Shown here piece after piece: positions 13,045-22,088 of a DNA stretch of 64,000 nucleotides (its first letter is position 1; each line of letters begins with the position of its first letter). Origin of the DNA: Carnegiea gigantea. Lineage: Eukaryota > Streptophyta > Magnoliopsida > Caryophyllales > Cactaceae. Both the position numbers and the translations under genes were made by a program. The notes beneath the pieces were generated by a model, which saw only the letters and a list, made by a program, of their open reading frames with translations, made no database searches and had not been told where the DNA came from. The DNA is taken from positions 62,001 to 126,000 of the forward strand of contig JAKOGI010001939.1 in the NCBI GenBank assembly GCA_029747015.1, in the 5' to 3' direction.

Positions 13045-14507
13045 GAGAGAAAAAAAAAGACAGACCTCTAGAAAGCTTCTCAAATCACCCCATAATCATC
13101 GCCTCATCATATCCCTTATCTGAGCCGCCCCCGCAATCCTATTTTCTCTCTCCTAGGGTTTCGACATCTCCAACTATTTAAGATTCAAGCCGGTGATTCG
13201 AGATCCTTGTAATTGTTCTAGTCCAATTTTTCCCCGTCAATTTGTGAGTTCGTCGGTCCTTCCATCTTTCTTGTTTAGATCTCGATTTGATAGTTATGTT
13301 ACTGTTTCGTTGGCTACATTAGTTTGCAGAATATTTTTATTGTGAAAACTATGAATTTTGATTGCGAATAATGATTCTTTCGATCCGTTCTTGTTGAGTT
13401 ATGAATTTCGTGTTCCATGTCAAACGTGAAATATGTGATTTATGTTACAGATTCTGCGTTAATGCTTTTCAGATATTATATACAATGTTCTCATTTCACT
13501 AAAGATTGTGTGGATTTGGAAGAAAAACGCACAAATTTGCTGATGTTTCGTATTGTTGTGCTTTCAATATTATTATATATTTAAGATTGCGTGGATTTGG
13601 AGGATATACTATTTAAGATGTTTCGTGTTTCTTCTTATTACGTGTTATGTTAATTAACTTTCATGTCAGAATCGTGAAGCGTCTTTCCGCACTTTTTGAT
13701 AAAAAGCCTTTGAAATTTTGGTATACTGTGTGGCTACTTTCTTGCGTGATATTGCTTTTATGCTAGGAAAACAGCTTTCTTTATGACAGGCAGAATTTAT
13801 GCAGATCTGTTTCTTTAGGATTGTTTTTTTTTTGTTTTTGTTTTTCTTGATGGTTTAACAGATGATGCATGAATGAGTCATTTGTCGAATCGCTGTATTT
13901 CTTGCTTATGTTTTGGATATGTGTCTTGCTTCCGTTGTTGAATCGTTTAATTTTTGTTGTGAGTTGGAGGATATACTATCTAAGATGTCTATGGCGCTTC
14001 GCAAATTGCTTTTATGTTATTAAACCATTCAAAGCATTTTCATATATGTTTTGTGCGGTTCTCTTGCTGGATCTAGATCTCGTATAGCCTGGCCTTTATT
14101 GGTAGACCTTACACCGGTGGTTATTGGCGTTGATCTGCTCTGCCTTCTGTGCTTTAAGCTTTCATATATATTATTTTCCGGCAACTCAACTTTGGGTGAA
14201 GATTGTCTGATTGTAAAATCAACAACAGAAATCCATGCGATGATCGTACTTGTGGGCTATACGCTTCGATGTGCTAGTCCATGTGATACTCTGATTGTTA
14301 CTCTTAAGCTTTCATATATATTATTTTCCGGCAACTCAACTTTGGGTGAAGATTGTCTGATTGTAAAATCAACAACAGAAATCCATGCGATGATCGTACT
14401 TGTGGGCTATACGCTTCGATGTGCTAGTCCATGTGATACTCTGATTGTTACTCTTAGCTGTAGAATCCTCTTTCTGATATGTGATTTCATTACTCTGATG
14501 TGTACAG
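13045..14507 (+). other. SAMDC 5' leader exon and leader intron
   Basis: The CT-rich first leader exon appears to end at the donor TTT/GTGAGTT (GT at 13244). The acceptor TGTACAG at 14501-14507 lies six bases before the first uORF. The intron of about 1.26 kb is T-rich, contains two diverged copies of GGAGGATATACTAT (about 13599 and 13967) and a perfect 150-bp tandem duplication. A long leader intron is common in plant SAMDC genes. The exact donor is inferred. Confidence 0.55.
14154..14453 (+). repeat. Perfect 150-bp tandem duplication in SAMDC leader intron
   Basis: Copy 1 (14154-14303) and copy 2 (14304-14453) are identical by eye over 150 bp. Each begins TTAAGCTTTCATATATATTA and ends near GATTGTTACTC. 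The match runs three bases past the second copy. Lack of divergence means a recent duplication or an assembly error. The open frame across it is an artefact. Confidence 0.93.
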
Positions 14508-14512
14508 GGTGA

Positions 14513-14521
14513 ATGAGCTAA
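14513..14521 (+). CDS. SAMDC tiny uORF (Met-Ser-stop)
   Basis: ATGAGCTAA. Its final A is also the first base of the next uORF's ATG, giving the one-base overlap characteristic of plant SAMDC leaders. In characterised plant genes the tiny uORF modulates how often ribosomes start at the small uORF, so the pair sets translation of the enzyme according to polyamine level. Here the tiny frame has two sense codons. Confidence 0.85.
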   Translation: MS

Positions 14522-14762
14522 TGGAGTCCAAGGGTGGTAAAAAGAAGTCTAGTAGTAGTAGTAAATCCTTATTCGCTCCACTCGGCTACAGCATTGAAGA
14601 CGTTCGACCAAAGGGAGGAGTCAAGAAGTTCAGATCTGCTGCTTACTCCAACGTAAGTCTTGTTTTGTTGTTGTCATTTTTTCACTGGGAAATTACCTGA
14701 AAAACTATGATTACTTACCATGACTCATTTCTGTTCTGCAGTGCGCTCGCAAGCCATCCTGA
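14521..14762 (+). CDS. SAMDC conserved small uORF peptide
   Basis: Two exons, 14521-14652 and 14742-14762, encode 50 residues and stop at TGA. The peptide begins MESKGGKKKSSSSS, has the core PLGYSIEDVRP and GGVKKFRSAAYSN, and ends CARKPS. This is the highly conserved uORF of plant SAMDC mRNAs. In studied species the peptide represses translation of the main frame when spermidine and spermine are abundant. The intron position after SAAYSN is the usual one. Relative to the common form I remember (SLFYEAPLGYS), this copy reads SLFAPLGYS, lacking two residues. The main start lies 168 bases downstream. Confidence 0.95.
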
Positions 14763-14930
14763 TATCCTCAGAGTAGCATCTTGACCACCTGAAGTGGTCT
14801 TTTATAGTTTTTTAGGATTAGAAAATAAGTCTTTTGGGTTCAAGTTCCTTTCTTCTTCTGCTCCCCTCTTTCCTCTCTGCTTCAGCTTCCTCTTCTGCGA
14901 CTGTAACATTCTTTTCTAGACCACGTAGCC

Positions 14931-16034
14931 ATGACTGTCCCTATGACTGGAGACACCAACAACAACATGACGGTTTCTGCCATTGGATTTGAAGGGTTTG
15001 AAAAGAGGCTAGAGATATCCTTTTTCGAGCTGGGTATCTTTGCTGATCCTGAAGGCAAGGGCCTCCGTGCTTTATCTAAGGCCCAATTGGACGAGATTCT
15101 AGGTCCCGCAGAGTGCACCATTGTTGCTTCTCTTGCGAATGAAAGTGTTGACTCTTACGTGCTATCTGAGTCTAGCCTCTTTGTCTATCCATACAAGATC
15201 ATCATCAAAACTTGTGGGACCACAAAGCTGCTTCTTGCAATCCCACCTATCCTGAGGTTGGCTTCCAGCCTCTCTCTTAACGTCAAATCTGTTCGTTACA
15301 CCCGTGGGAGTTTCATTTTCCCGGGAGCCCAATCTTACCCTCATAGGAGTTTCTCAGAAGAAGTTGCTGTCCTTGATGACTACTTCGGGAAGATTGGTAG
15401 CAGCAAGGCCTTTGTGATGGGCAATCCTGCAAAACCGCAAAAATGGCATGTTTACTGTGCCTCTGCAGGAGTACAAAGCCGTGATGACCCTGTCTACACT
15501 GTCGAAATGTGCATGACTGGTCTTAACAGGGAGAAGGCCTCGGTTTTCTTCAAGTCTAATTCAGCCTCAGCTGCTGTTATGACGGAAGCCTCCGGAATCA
15601 GGAAGATCCTTCCAAACTCTGAGATATGTGACTTTGATTTTGATCCCTGTGGTTACTCCATGAATGCCATCGAAGGACCTGCTATCTCCACCCTCCACAT
15701 CACCCCTGAAGATGGTTTCAGTTACGCTAGCTTTGAAGCTGTGGGGTATGACCCGAAGGTAGTTGACTTGAGCCAGCTGGTGGAGAGGGTCCTTGCTTGC
15801 TTCCGACCAAGCGAGTTTAGCATTGCGGTCCATGCTGAGATTAATGCTAAGACTATTGAACAGAAGTGTGCCCTGGAAGTGAATGGTTACAGTCGTGAAG
15901 AGGGGACCATTGAAGAGGTTGGAACCTGCGATTCTGTCTTCTATCAGAAGTTCTGCAAGGCTACTGCTGGGTATGCCGCGTCTAAGATGACTCTGAAATG
16001 TTGCTGGAAGGAGAAGGAAGAAGAAAAGGACTAG
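14931..16034 (+). CDS. SAMDC: S-adenosylmethionine decarboxylase proenzyme
   Basis: Single-exon frame of 367 residues, within the usual plant size. The enzyme decarboxylates S-adenosylmethionine to supply aminopropyl groups for spermidine and spermine synthesis in the cytosol. The proenzyme self-cleaves at LSESS between Glu80 and Ser81; Ser81 becomes the pyruvoyl cofactor. Cys95 in KTCGTT, Ser243 in GYSMN and His256 in HITPE correspond to the human Cys82, Ser229 and His243. [17 protein letters not shown] near the N terminus is typical of plant enzymes. The start is the first ATG after the uORF (context GCCATGA). Met13 ([10 protein letters not shown]) lies closer to the usual plant N terminus and is an alternative. 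The sequence is intact, and translation is expected to be controlled by the two uORFs upstream. Confidence 0.98.
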   Translation: MTVPMTGDTNNNMTVSAIGFEGFEKRLEISFFELGIFADPEGKGLRALSKAQLDEILGPAECTIVASLANESVDSYVLSESSLFVYPYKIIIKTCGTTKLLLAIPPILRLASSLSLNVKSVRYTRGSFIFPGAQSYPHRSFSEEVAVLDDYFGKIGSSKAFVMGNPAKPQKWHVYCASAGVQSRDDPVYTVEMCMTGLNREKASVFFKSNSASAAVMTEASGIRKILPNSEICDFDFDPCGYSMNAIEGPAISTLHITPEDGFSYASFEAVGYDPKVVDLSQLVERVLACFRPSEFSIAVHAEINAKTIEQKCALEVNGYSREEGTIEEVGTCDSVFYQKFCKATAGYAASKMTLKCCWKEKEEEKD

Positions 16035-17602
16035 ATCTCGTTATTATTTTGCATTTTAATATGGCATTATGTTTTTTGTATTGATATATTTTAAGAGTCT
16101 GAGTTATAGGGCCCTGGTCTTGTTGGATCAGATGCTCATATGTTACGGTTTAATTGTTTGAGTCTGTTGGTTATGTTGTGTTTCGTAAGCGTCCTATTAT
16201 TGCACAATGAGTCTAGCTATTGATTAATGAATAAGCGAGTCCCATGACCTCGTGTTGCTGATACAATTCTCTTATAGTATGCCGTTACGAATTGGCAATA
16301 TCTTGTCTTTGGTTTTTTCCCCTTTCTTTATTGCCATCTTATTATAGTTATTAATTAATTATGCATTGGGCAAAGCTAGAAGGGCGACTAGGGCAAATGT
16401 TCGGATGGGTTCGTTTTGACCATACAATTTCTGTGCCATTGTGAAGGGGGACACGCCTGCGAAGGCCAACTCTACTCGGCCTTGTACATCTCAGCGCAGT
16501 TCGCTTCGTACCGACAGACTTTGATATGAGTTGGGTTGATTTGTACGGTGACCTATGGGGGTAAATAAAAACAAAGAAATGGTTAGCGTAGATCAAGGTT
16601 AAGCCTGTTTTGAGCTGGACCCATATCCTATCTCGGCTCATTTCGGCGCACCAGCATGGTTACAAATTGCTTGGATTAGGCTTTTTTCGGGCTTGGGTTT
16701 TTTGATGTGGCATTTCTGGCAGGCTCCAACTCTAAGTAGGCTGTATTATGGGATCTTCTCGAGGCTGGGGTGGGTACGGTTTAATTGATCAGTCAGATTT
16801 CTTTGCAGACTAAGATCCATAATCTTTTTTTTTTTTTTTAAAACGGGGTCTGCGTAATTGTACGCAAATCGCAAGATCATATACATCTCGAGGGTACTTA
16901 TGGATTAACGGTGTAGCAAATACACTAGTTGAGCACAGGCCCTGGTGCTTCAGTCGTAATTGTTGGTGAGAGTCTATAGGCCAAACTAGTTTTTCAATCT
17001 AAAAGTTTTGCGCTAAGCATTTTTGTTAGTAATTATTTTGGTTATGAATTTCATTTGACCTAGACCGTGCGCTTATTGAGCAGACCTGATCCATTCTTCT
17101 TCTTTTTTTCCTTCAATAATGGTAGGCCTGACCCATTCCCATGCTTACTTTGGTTCTCAAATACAGGTATAAATTTAAGTCTGGTTGCTTTTGCAAACTC
17201 ATCACTAAGAAAATGAAATGTGCGCTTGTGAGAGGCTTGAAATCCTGGCTTGCTTCATGTGACAAAAATGAGCTCGACATTGAGTTCACTGATAATTAAC
17301 TTGTCAAGATTAACTAGAATATAAAAAACAATTAGATGAAAATATGAGATCCATCGTTTCACCAAAAACAACTGTGATTTTTACGCATAAAACATTAACA
17401 AAGAAGCTCATGTTGTATGAATGTATGAAATATGCCCCAGCATGCAAGTTCCCCCCCCCCCCCCCCCCCCCGGGTGGACGGAAGAAAGTGTCAGGTAAAA
17501 GCTTTAGTGACTCGTACAAAAATCTATAATCCAAAACAGCTGTCTGCTGTAATCTGTTTCCCAGTATTTCAAGGAGATAAAAATGTTTATTTGCAGCAAG
17601 TT
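16035..17602. other. SAMDC 3' region and intergenic DNA
   Basis: T-rich 3' untranslated sequence extends to roughly 16300. The rest has no gene; it contains a T run near 16827 and a 21-base C run at 17451-17471. The 121-residue minus-strand frame at its right end is antisense to the tRNA gene and is not real. Confidence 0.5.
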
Positions 17603-17674
17603 GTGGCTGTAGTTTAGTGGTTAGAATTCCACGTTGTGGCCGTGGAGACCTGGGCTCGAATCCCAGCAGCCACA
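17603..17674 (+). tRNA. tRNA-His (anticodon GTG)
   Basis: 72 bases fold as a cloverleaf. The acceptor stem is GTGGCTG with CAGCCAC plus discriminator A, and the D arm is TAGTTTAGTGGTTA. The anticodon stem CCACG/CGTGG encloses the loop TTGTGGC with anticodon GTG. The T arm CTGGG/CCCAG carries the internal B-box GTTCGA-like GCTCGAATC. There is no intron. The 3' CCA is not encoded, as expected for a nuclear gene. A T run follows at about 17683 and can serve as a Pol III terminator. Confidence 0.97.
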
Positions 17675-17713
17675 ATTATCTGTTTTTTTGGCTAGGGTCT
17701 CGCTCAGCTGCAT

Positions 17714-17798
17714 AAGTCTGCGTCAAGTGGAACGTCATAAATGCGTGGAGTATGCTAAAGCAAAGGCCTGGCATCTATAAGTTTATTTTGGAATTTCC
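17714..17798. repeat. 85-bp dispersed repeat, copy 1
   Basis: AAGTCTGCGTCAAGTGGAAC through GGAATTTCC matches 24324-24404 with scattered substitutions and one four-base gap. No family recognised. It sits 40 bp after tRNA-His. Confidence 0.75.
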
Positions 17799-18224
17799 TG
17801 GGTGTGGTTTGAAGAAACATGGAATAAAATATTCTGGTTTGGGCCTAGTCTAGATTTCTTCCCATTGTTGGCCTTTAAATGTAGTGGGGAATGAGGTCCG
17901 CTCAATTACCTTAAGAACTGAGCTTTGTTCTTTTAAACCGATGGAATTAATGATAATCACACTATGAAGCCTTTTTATTCCTCTATTTATTTGTATGTTG
18001 CAACATATTAGTGTTCTCACTACCAAGAATCACGTAAATGTACTCCATGTACGAGTGTGATTTCAATGGTAAAAACATTAAATGGTAAAGACGTTAATTT
18101 GAGCAATATGAACCTTTTTAGTTGTTATGATAGATTTCTAAAATGAGAAACGTTGAATTGATTTTTATAAGCAAATATGAAAAATGCAAAATTATATGAT
18201 CTGATTAAAATCTCTACAGTTTTG
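17799..18224. other. Intergenic, ends in target-site duplication copy of LINE
   Basis: AT-rich, no gene. The last 21 bases (18204-18224) are the left copy of the target duplication flanking the RTE LINE. Confidence 0.5.
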
Positions 18225-18960
18225 GCCTCTAAAAAAGACGCAGGTCCAGAGATTGATGGTAGCTGAGATGAGGATGGTCAGGTGGATGTGTGGTTTCACG
18301 AGGATGGACAGAGTAAGGAATGAGGTAATCAGGGACTTAGCTAAAGTGGCTCCCATAGAAGAGAAAAATGAGGGAATCAAGACTCTGATGGTTCATCCAC
18401 GTGAAAAGGAGAAGTACGGCCGCCTCAGTGAGGAGGTGTGAGTTGATCGACCTTCCCGGTGATAAGAGAGGAAGGGGTAGACCGAAAAAGAATTTGGACG
18501 AGGTGATTAGAGAGGACTTGAAAGTAGTGGGTTTGACGGAGGACCTGGCTTAGGATAGGAGGTTGTGGTGGGATAGGATTAGAATCTTAGATGGCAAAAA
18601 TGCGACTCTGTAGTTGTCAGTAGCTGCAGTGGCTTAGTATTGGTAGGGGTCTGTCGTGCTCGTATGCAGGTTGTGCTTTTTTTCTGGGAGTGACGGCAGA
18701 TGCTTAACGTGGAGTGTTGAGGTACGTTTTTTCAGCTCTCTTTCAGCTTCAGCTTCTTTGGCACTATTTTTCCTCTTCAAATGCTTCGCAAGCGCTTTCC
18801 TCTTTAAAACTTTTTCACAAAACCTTTTTCGTGGGTCTTCTGGAATCAACCTCTCTATGGGTAGGAATACCGGTAGAGGTAAGGTTGCCTACAGCTGGAT
18901 CTCCCCAGACCCCGCGAAAGCGGGACCCACACTGGAAGGTGGTGGTGTTGTTGTTGTAGT
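18225..18960 (+). mobile_element. 5'-truncated RTE-type LINE
   Basis: A non-LTR retrotransposon remnant. Translated pieces include AEMRMVRWMCG, DRVRNEVIRD and VAPIEEKN, then GRGRPKKNLDEVIREDLK and LTEDLA followed by a stop and RRLWWDRIRI. This is the C-terminal reverse transcriptase tail typical of plant RTE elements, broken by frameshifts and stops. The 3' end has the characteristic GGTTGCCTAC and CCCCAGACCCCGC motifs and terminates in a GTT/TTG simple repeat. It is flanked by a 21-base direct repeat (18204-18224 and 18961-18981, one mismatch), so insertion boundaries are precise. Not autonomous. Confidence 0.9.
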
Positions 18961-18981
18961 ATTAAAATCTCTAAAGTTTTG

Positions 18982-19963
18982 TTAATAAGCTTTTAGTTAT
19001 TTGTCTTGATTCTACATTCAAAATGATGAATTTTAACATTTAGCATACTTTTTTTTTAACATGTCGCTTCAAAATTGCTACTGAAGGCAAGACCACAGGG
19101 GTATGATTGTTTGATTTCACTTGGAAAGGCATGCATGCATGTTGGATGTATATATCCAGGAATGAGAGTACAGAGACATATACTAATCATGCATTGAACA
19201 CTAATTGTAATTAATTGAACTTCAAGGGTCTTACCAGCATCATCGTCAATATCATTATCAAATTAACGAGATGACCCAACAATAAGTGACATTCTATGTC
19301 CTCCCATAATTGCTTTCATGCAACTTGCATGTTTGCCGCTCAAGACATACATTGGTTTCAAGTGCTTTGAGATTTTTGGCTTTAAATAGTTGCATCGGCC
19401 ACTTGAAAGACTCCCTTCATCAATATCAATATGCTCAAGAATCTACTCAACCAAAAGTTTAAACTAATGGTTGAAATTTCAGAAATATGTTTTATTCTCA
19501 ACACGTTCCCTCACATAAATGCCCTTTAGATTTGAAGTGTGGATGCTGCAAAAGCCCCTCCTCAACTTTTGCATAAATTAACATAGGGGATGCAAATATT
19601 CAAATATGATACCTTTCCTTCAAAAAGACTATAATATCATGTTTTAGAACTAATTCGATCGAAAGATTAGGTTAATAATTGAAGGCCCAGAAAAATATTT
19701 TATTCTCTAACAATGTCTTTATTTTATCCAATGTTCTTGAAAACCGAATAAGTAAACTATTGTTTAAGTGTCAAAACATTAACCATTTCAAAATGTATGT
19801 ACCAATATGTGTGGATAGTTGTTAATATTTGCCTAATTATTCGTGTTCGCTCTATAGAAAAGTAGATTTTCTAATTTAAAAAAGCGTTGTATATAATCTA
19901 ATAATTTTCTTGATTGATTTGGCTATTAACATATATATTTTGACAATTGAAATAATTCTATCA
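18982..19963. other. Gene-free AT-rich interval
   Basis: No coding region or structured element recognised between the RTE LINE and the solo LTR. Confidence 0.4.
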
Positions 19964-19968
19964 GTTGT

Positions 19969-20915
19969 TGTTAGGTGAAGAGTGGTCCAAAATTCTTTGT
20001 TTGCTTATTTTTGGATTGGTCAGGCTACACGCCTGGCCCAACTCCAAGCGAGGCCCAAATTTCAGCAGCAGCACAGCTCTCACGTTGTGTTCTTAGGCCC
20101 AGCTTTGCCTCTTCCCAGCATCTAGCGCCTAGGCCCTTCCTTCATCACAGCGGCCCAAAGCTTCTTTTCTTCTCAGCAACAGCAGTTGCGCCTAGAGAGC
20201 ACCACGGGCCAGCTGTGGCTGGGTCCACAGTCCGTCACAAGCCATGTCTTTTGGCCTGCTTATTTCTAATCCGTTTTTCTGCTAGTTACTCTATGCCTAA
20301 TGCAGATTAATATGATTATTGCAGCTGTTACTTGGAGCTCTTCATTATGGAATTTTATGGGCATTCATACACCATTATTTTCCCCCCTAAAGTGGGAGTT
20401 ACAACCGGGTCTATTCTCTATAAATTGGGCATTTGGTTGTAAGCATTTGTGCGGCTAATAACCCACCATACATGGCAATTGTCCCACCATAGTGTGGGCA
20501 TTTTAAGGCAGTTTGACATTCGAGAGTGTCTTTAGGCATGTCACTCTCATGGCCATTTATGAGGCATTTGTGAGTCATTGTAGCCTTTTTTATTCCACAT
20601 TTCTTGAGTGAGAGTATTGAGAGATTTCCTTTGTAATAGGTCTCTTCCTTGGGCGTTTGCTTTGAGATCTTTTTCTCCCTTTGTATTGATATCTTTTGAC
20701 TCACCTTTGAGATCATGTTGTACTCATTCTTATCATAGTGGATCTTTGTGCCGTTGTTGCCGGCCGTGGTTTTCTTCCGATTTGGGTTTCCACGTAAAAA
20801 ATCTTGTAGCTACTATTATCTTTTTGATCTTGTTTTAATATTCTTGAATATCTATATCCTTTGTCACGCTTCCGCACATATCATGCTCGAGTTTCGTCTA
20901 TTATTTTTCCTAACA
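19969..20915 (+). mobile_element. Solo LTR, probably Ty1/copia
   Basis: 947 bp starting TGTTAGG and ending CCTAACA (7-bp inverted ends). It is flanked on both sides by GTTGT (19964-19968 and 20916-20920), a 5-bp target-site duplication. A TATA box TATAAATT lies at about 20419. The U5-like part contains the T-rich text around GGATCTTTGTGCCG and GGTTTCCACG that I associate with copia (Tork-type) LTRs. No internal region is present, so this is the product of LTR-LTR recombination. Open frames inside it are not genes. Class is inference; boundaries are read directly. Confidence 0.88.
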
Positions 20916-20920
20916 GTTGT

Positions 20921-21446
20921 GGTGAATATTCATTAACAAGTGATGATTTAGCATGTTGAATGGAAAAAAAATCACAAGACTAGTCATGTTGTACAATCTA
21001 TGATAAAGTTGAGTGTGCCTAGTACTCTACTTCCCTCTGAGTACAGCAAGATCCGCCTGTAACTGTAACTGTAACTGTCCTAGTTCAAGTTGCTTGAGGC
21101 TTAGCTGGAGGCAATTTAGTTTACATTGGCGCCCACCAAATGGTTTCTGTATAGTGAACGCAATCTTCTTGTCAAATGAATGAAGGAAAGTATGAAAACG
21201 ACGATGACTCATGACATGCACTACTCAAATATGCATGTCTGTATGATGCTTTGTTTAAGCAAAGAATCTTTCTGTCATTACAGTTTTTTCTCTGTGCGAT
21301 TGTTACCAGTATGAATTCCTTCGATCTTCAGTACAGTGATAAATTTTGACTATTCAGTCATGATTTGTTTGAGCTTTTCGCTATTATTGGTTTCACGATG
21401 CATACTTAGAATTAGCGCGGAGTTTAGAATGTTTTCTTAGATATTC

Positions 21447-21449
<3 letters not shown>
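20921..21449. other. Gene-free interval
   Basis: Includes a short TAACTG repeat near 21060 (GTAACTGTAACTGTAACTG) but no gene. Confidence 0.4.

Positions 21450-21523
<74 letters not shown>
21450..21523. repeat. (TA)37 microsatellite
   Basis: An uninterrupted run of alternating A and T, about 74 bp. It is expected to be length-polymorphic and prone to extrusion. Confidence 0.95.
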
Positions 21524-21527
<4 letters not shown>

Positions 21528-21685
21528 CATACAGTGTAGAGGTCAAATTGGGATTTTAAATTCAAATCTCCAAGATAGAAGCATTCTGATATAGCAAATT
21601 CATTAACATATAAACAATTACATAATACCATGGGATAATTCCCTGAGTTTTGTTTCTCTTAAAGTTGATAGCTCTGATGATTAAG

Positions 21686-22088
21686 GCTCCGTTTGGACGT
21701 TGGAACATTTGGTAGAAAGAAAAAAGTTTGAGAAAATTACTTTTTTTCTTGTATTTGGTTTAGAGAAAATCACAAAGAAAAAAAATATTGAGGAAAGGGA
21801 CGTGGAAAAATTGTTAAAAACAAGTGATAAAATTTTTCTCATAAAATTGTGAGGAAAGTTTGAGCAAAATTTCCAACCTTCTCCAATCTCGCATTACTTA
21901 GATAACATCAACATGATTCAAGTAGTTCATCAACATTCAAATTTCTCATCCAAATTTTTGTATTTTTTCCTCAATCCAAACAAGAGAAAAAAAAACTCAT
22001 TTTCTTCCAACCTTTTTTTCCTTCACATTTTTCTTCTTTCAACTTTTCTTTCCATCAAATTTTTTAAGAATCAAATAGAGTCTAAAGG
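21686..22088. mobile_element. Possible hAT-like MITE
   Basis: About 400 bp with a left end GGCTCCGTTTGGACG. The right end, AATCAAATAGAGTCT, is an imperfect inverted counterpart. The interior is A-rich in the left half and T-rich in the right half (AAGAAAAAAG against CTTTTTTTCC), giving long-range inverted symmetry typical of foldback MITEs. No clear target duplication. Confidence 0.4.

Noticed and set aside
14051..14512. 153-residue frame in the SAMDC leader intron
   Set aside because: It is created by the 150-bp tandem duplication staying in frame (150 is a multiple of three); it lies between a splice donor and acceptor and has no domain.
17310..17675. 121-residue minus-strand frame starting MWLLGFEPRSP
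   Set aside because: It is the antisense of the tRNA-His gene; the LGFEPRSP-type text is a well-known artefact of tRNA antisense translation, and the rest crosses a poly-C run (poly-Gly).
19975..20310. 111-residue frame rich in Ser/Pro/Ala
   Set aside because: It lies wholly inside the solo LTR, upstream of its TATA box.
21437..21631. Minus-strand frame with a long Tyr-Ile run
   Set aside because: Translation of the (TA)n microsatellite.
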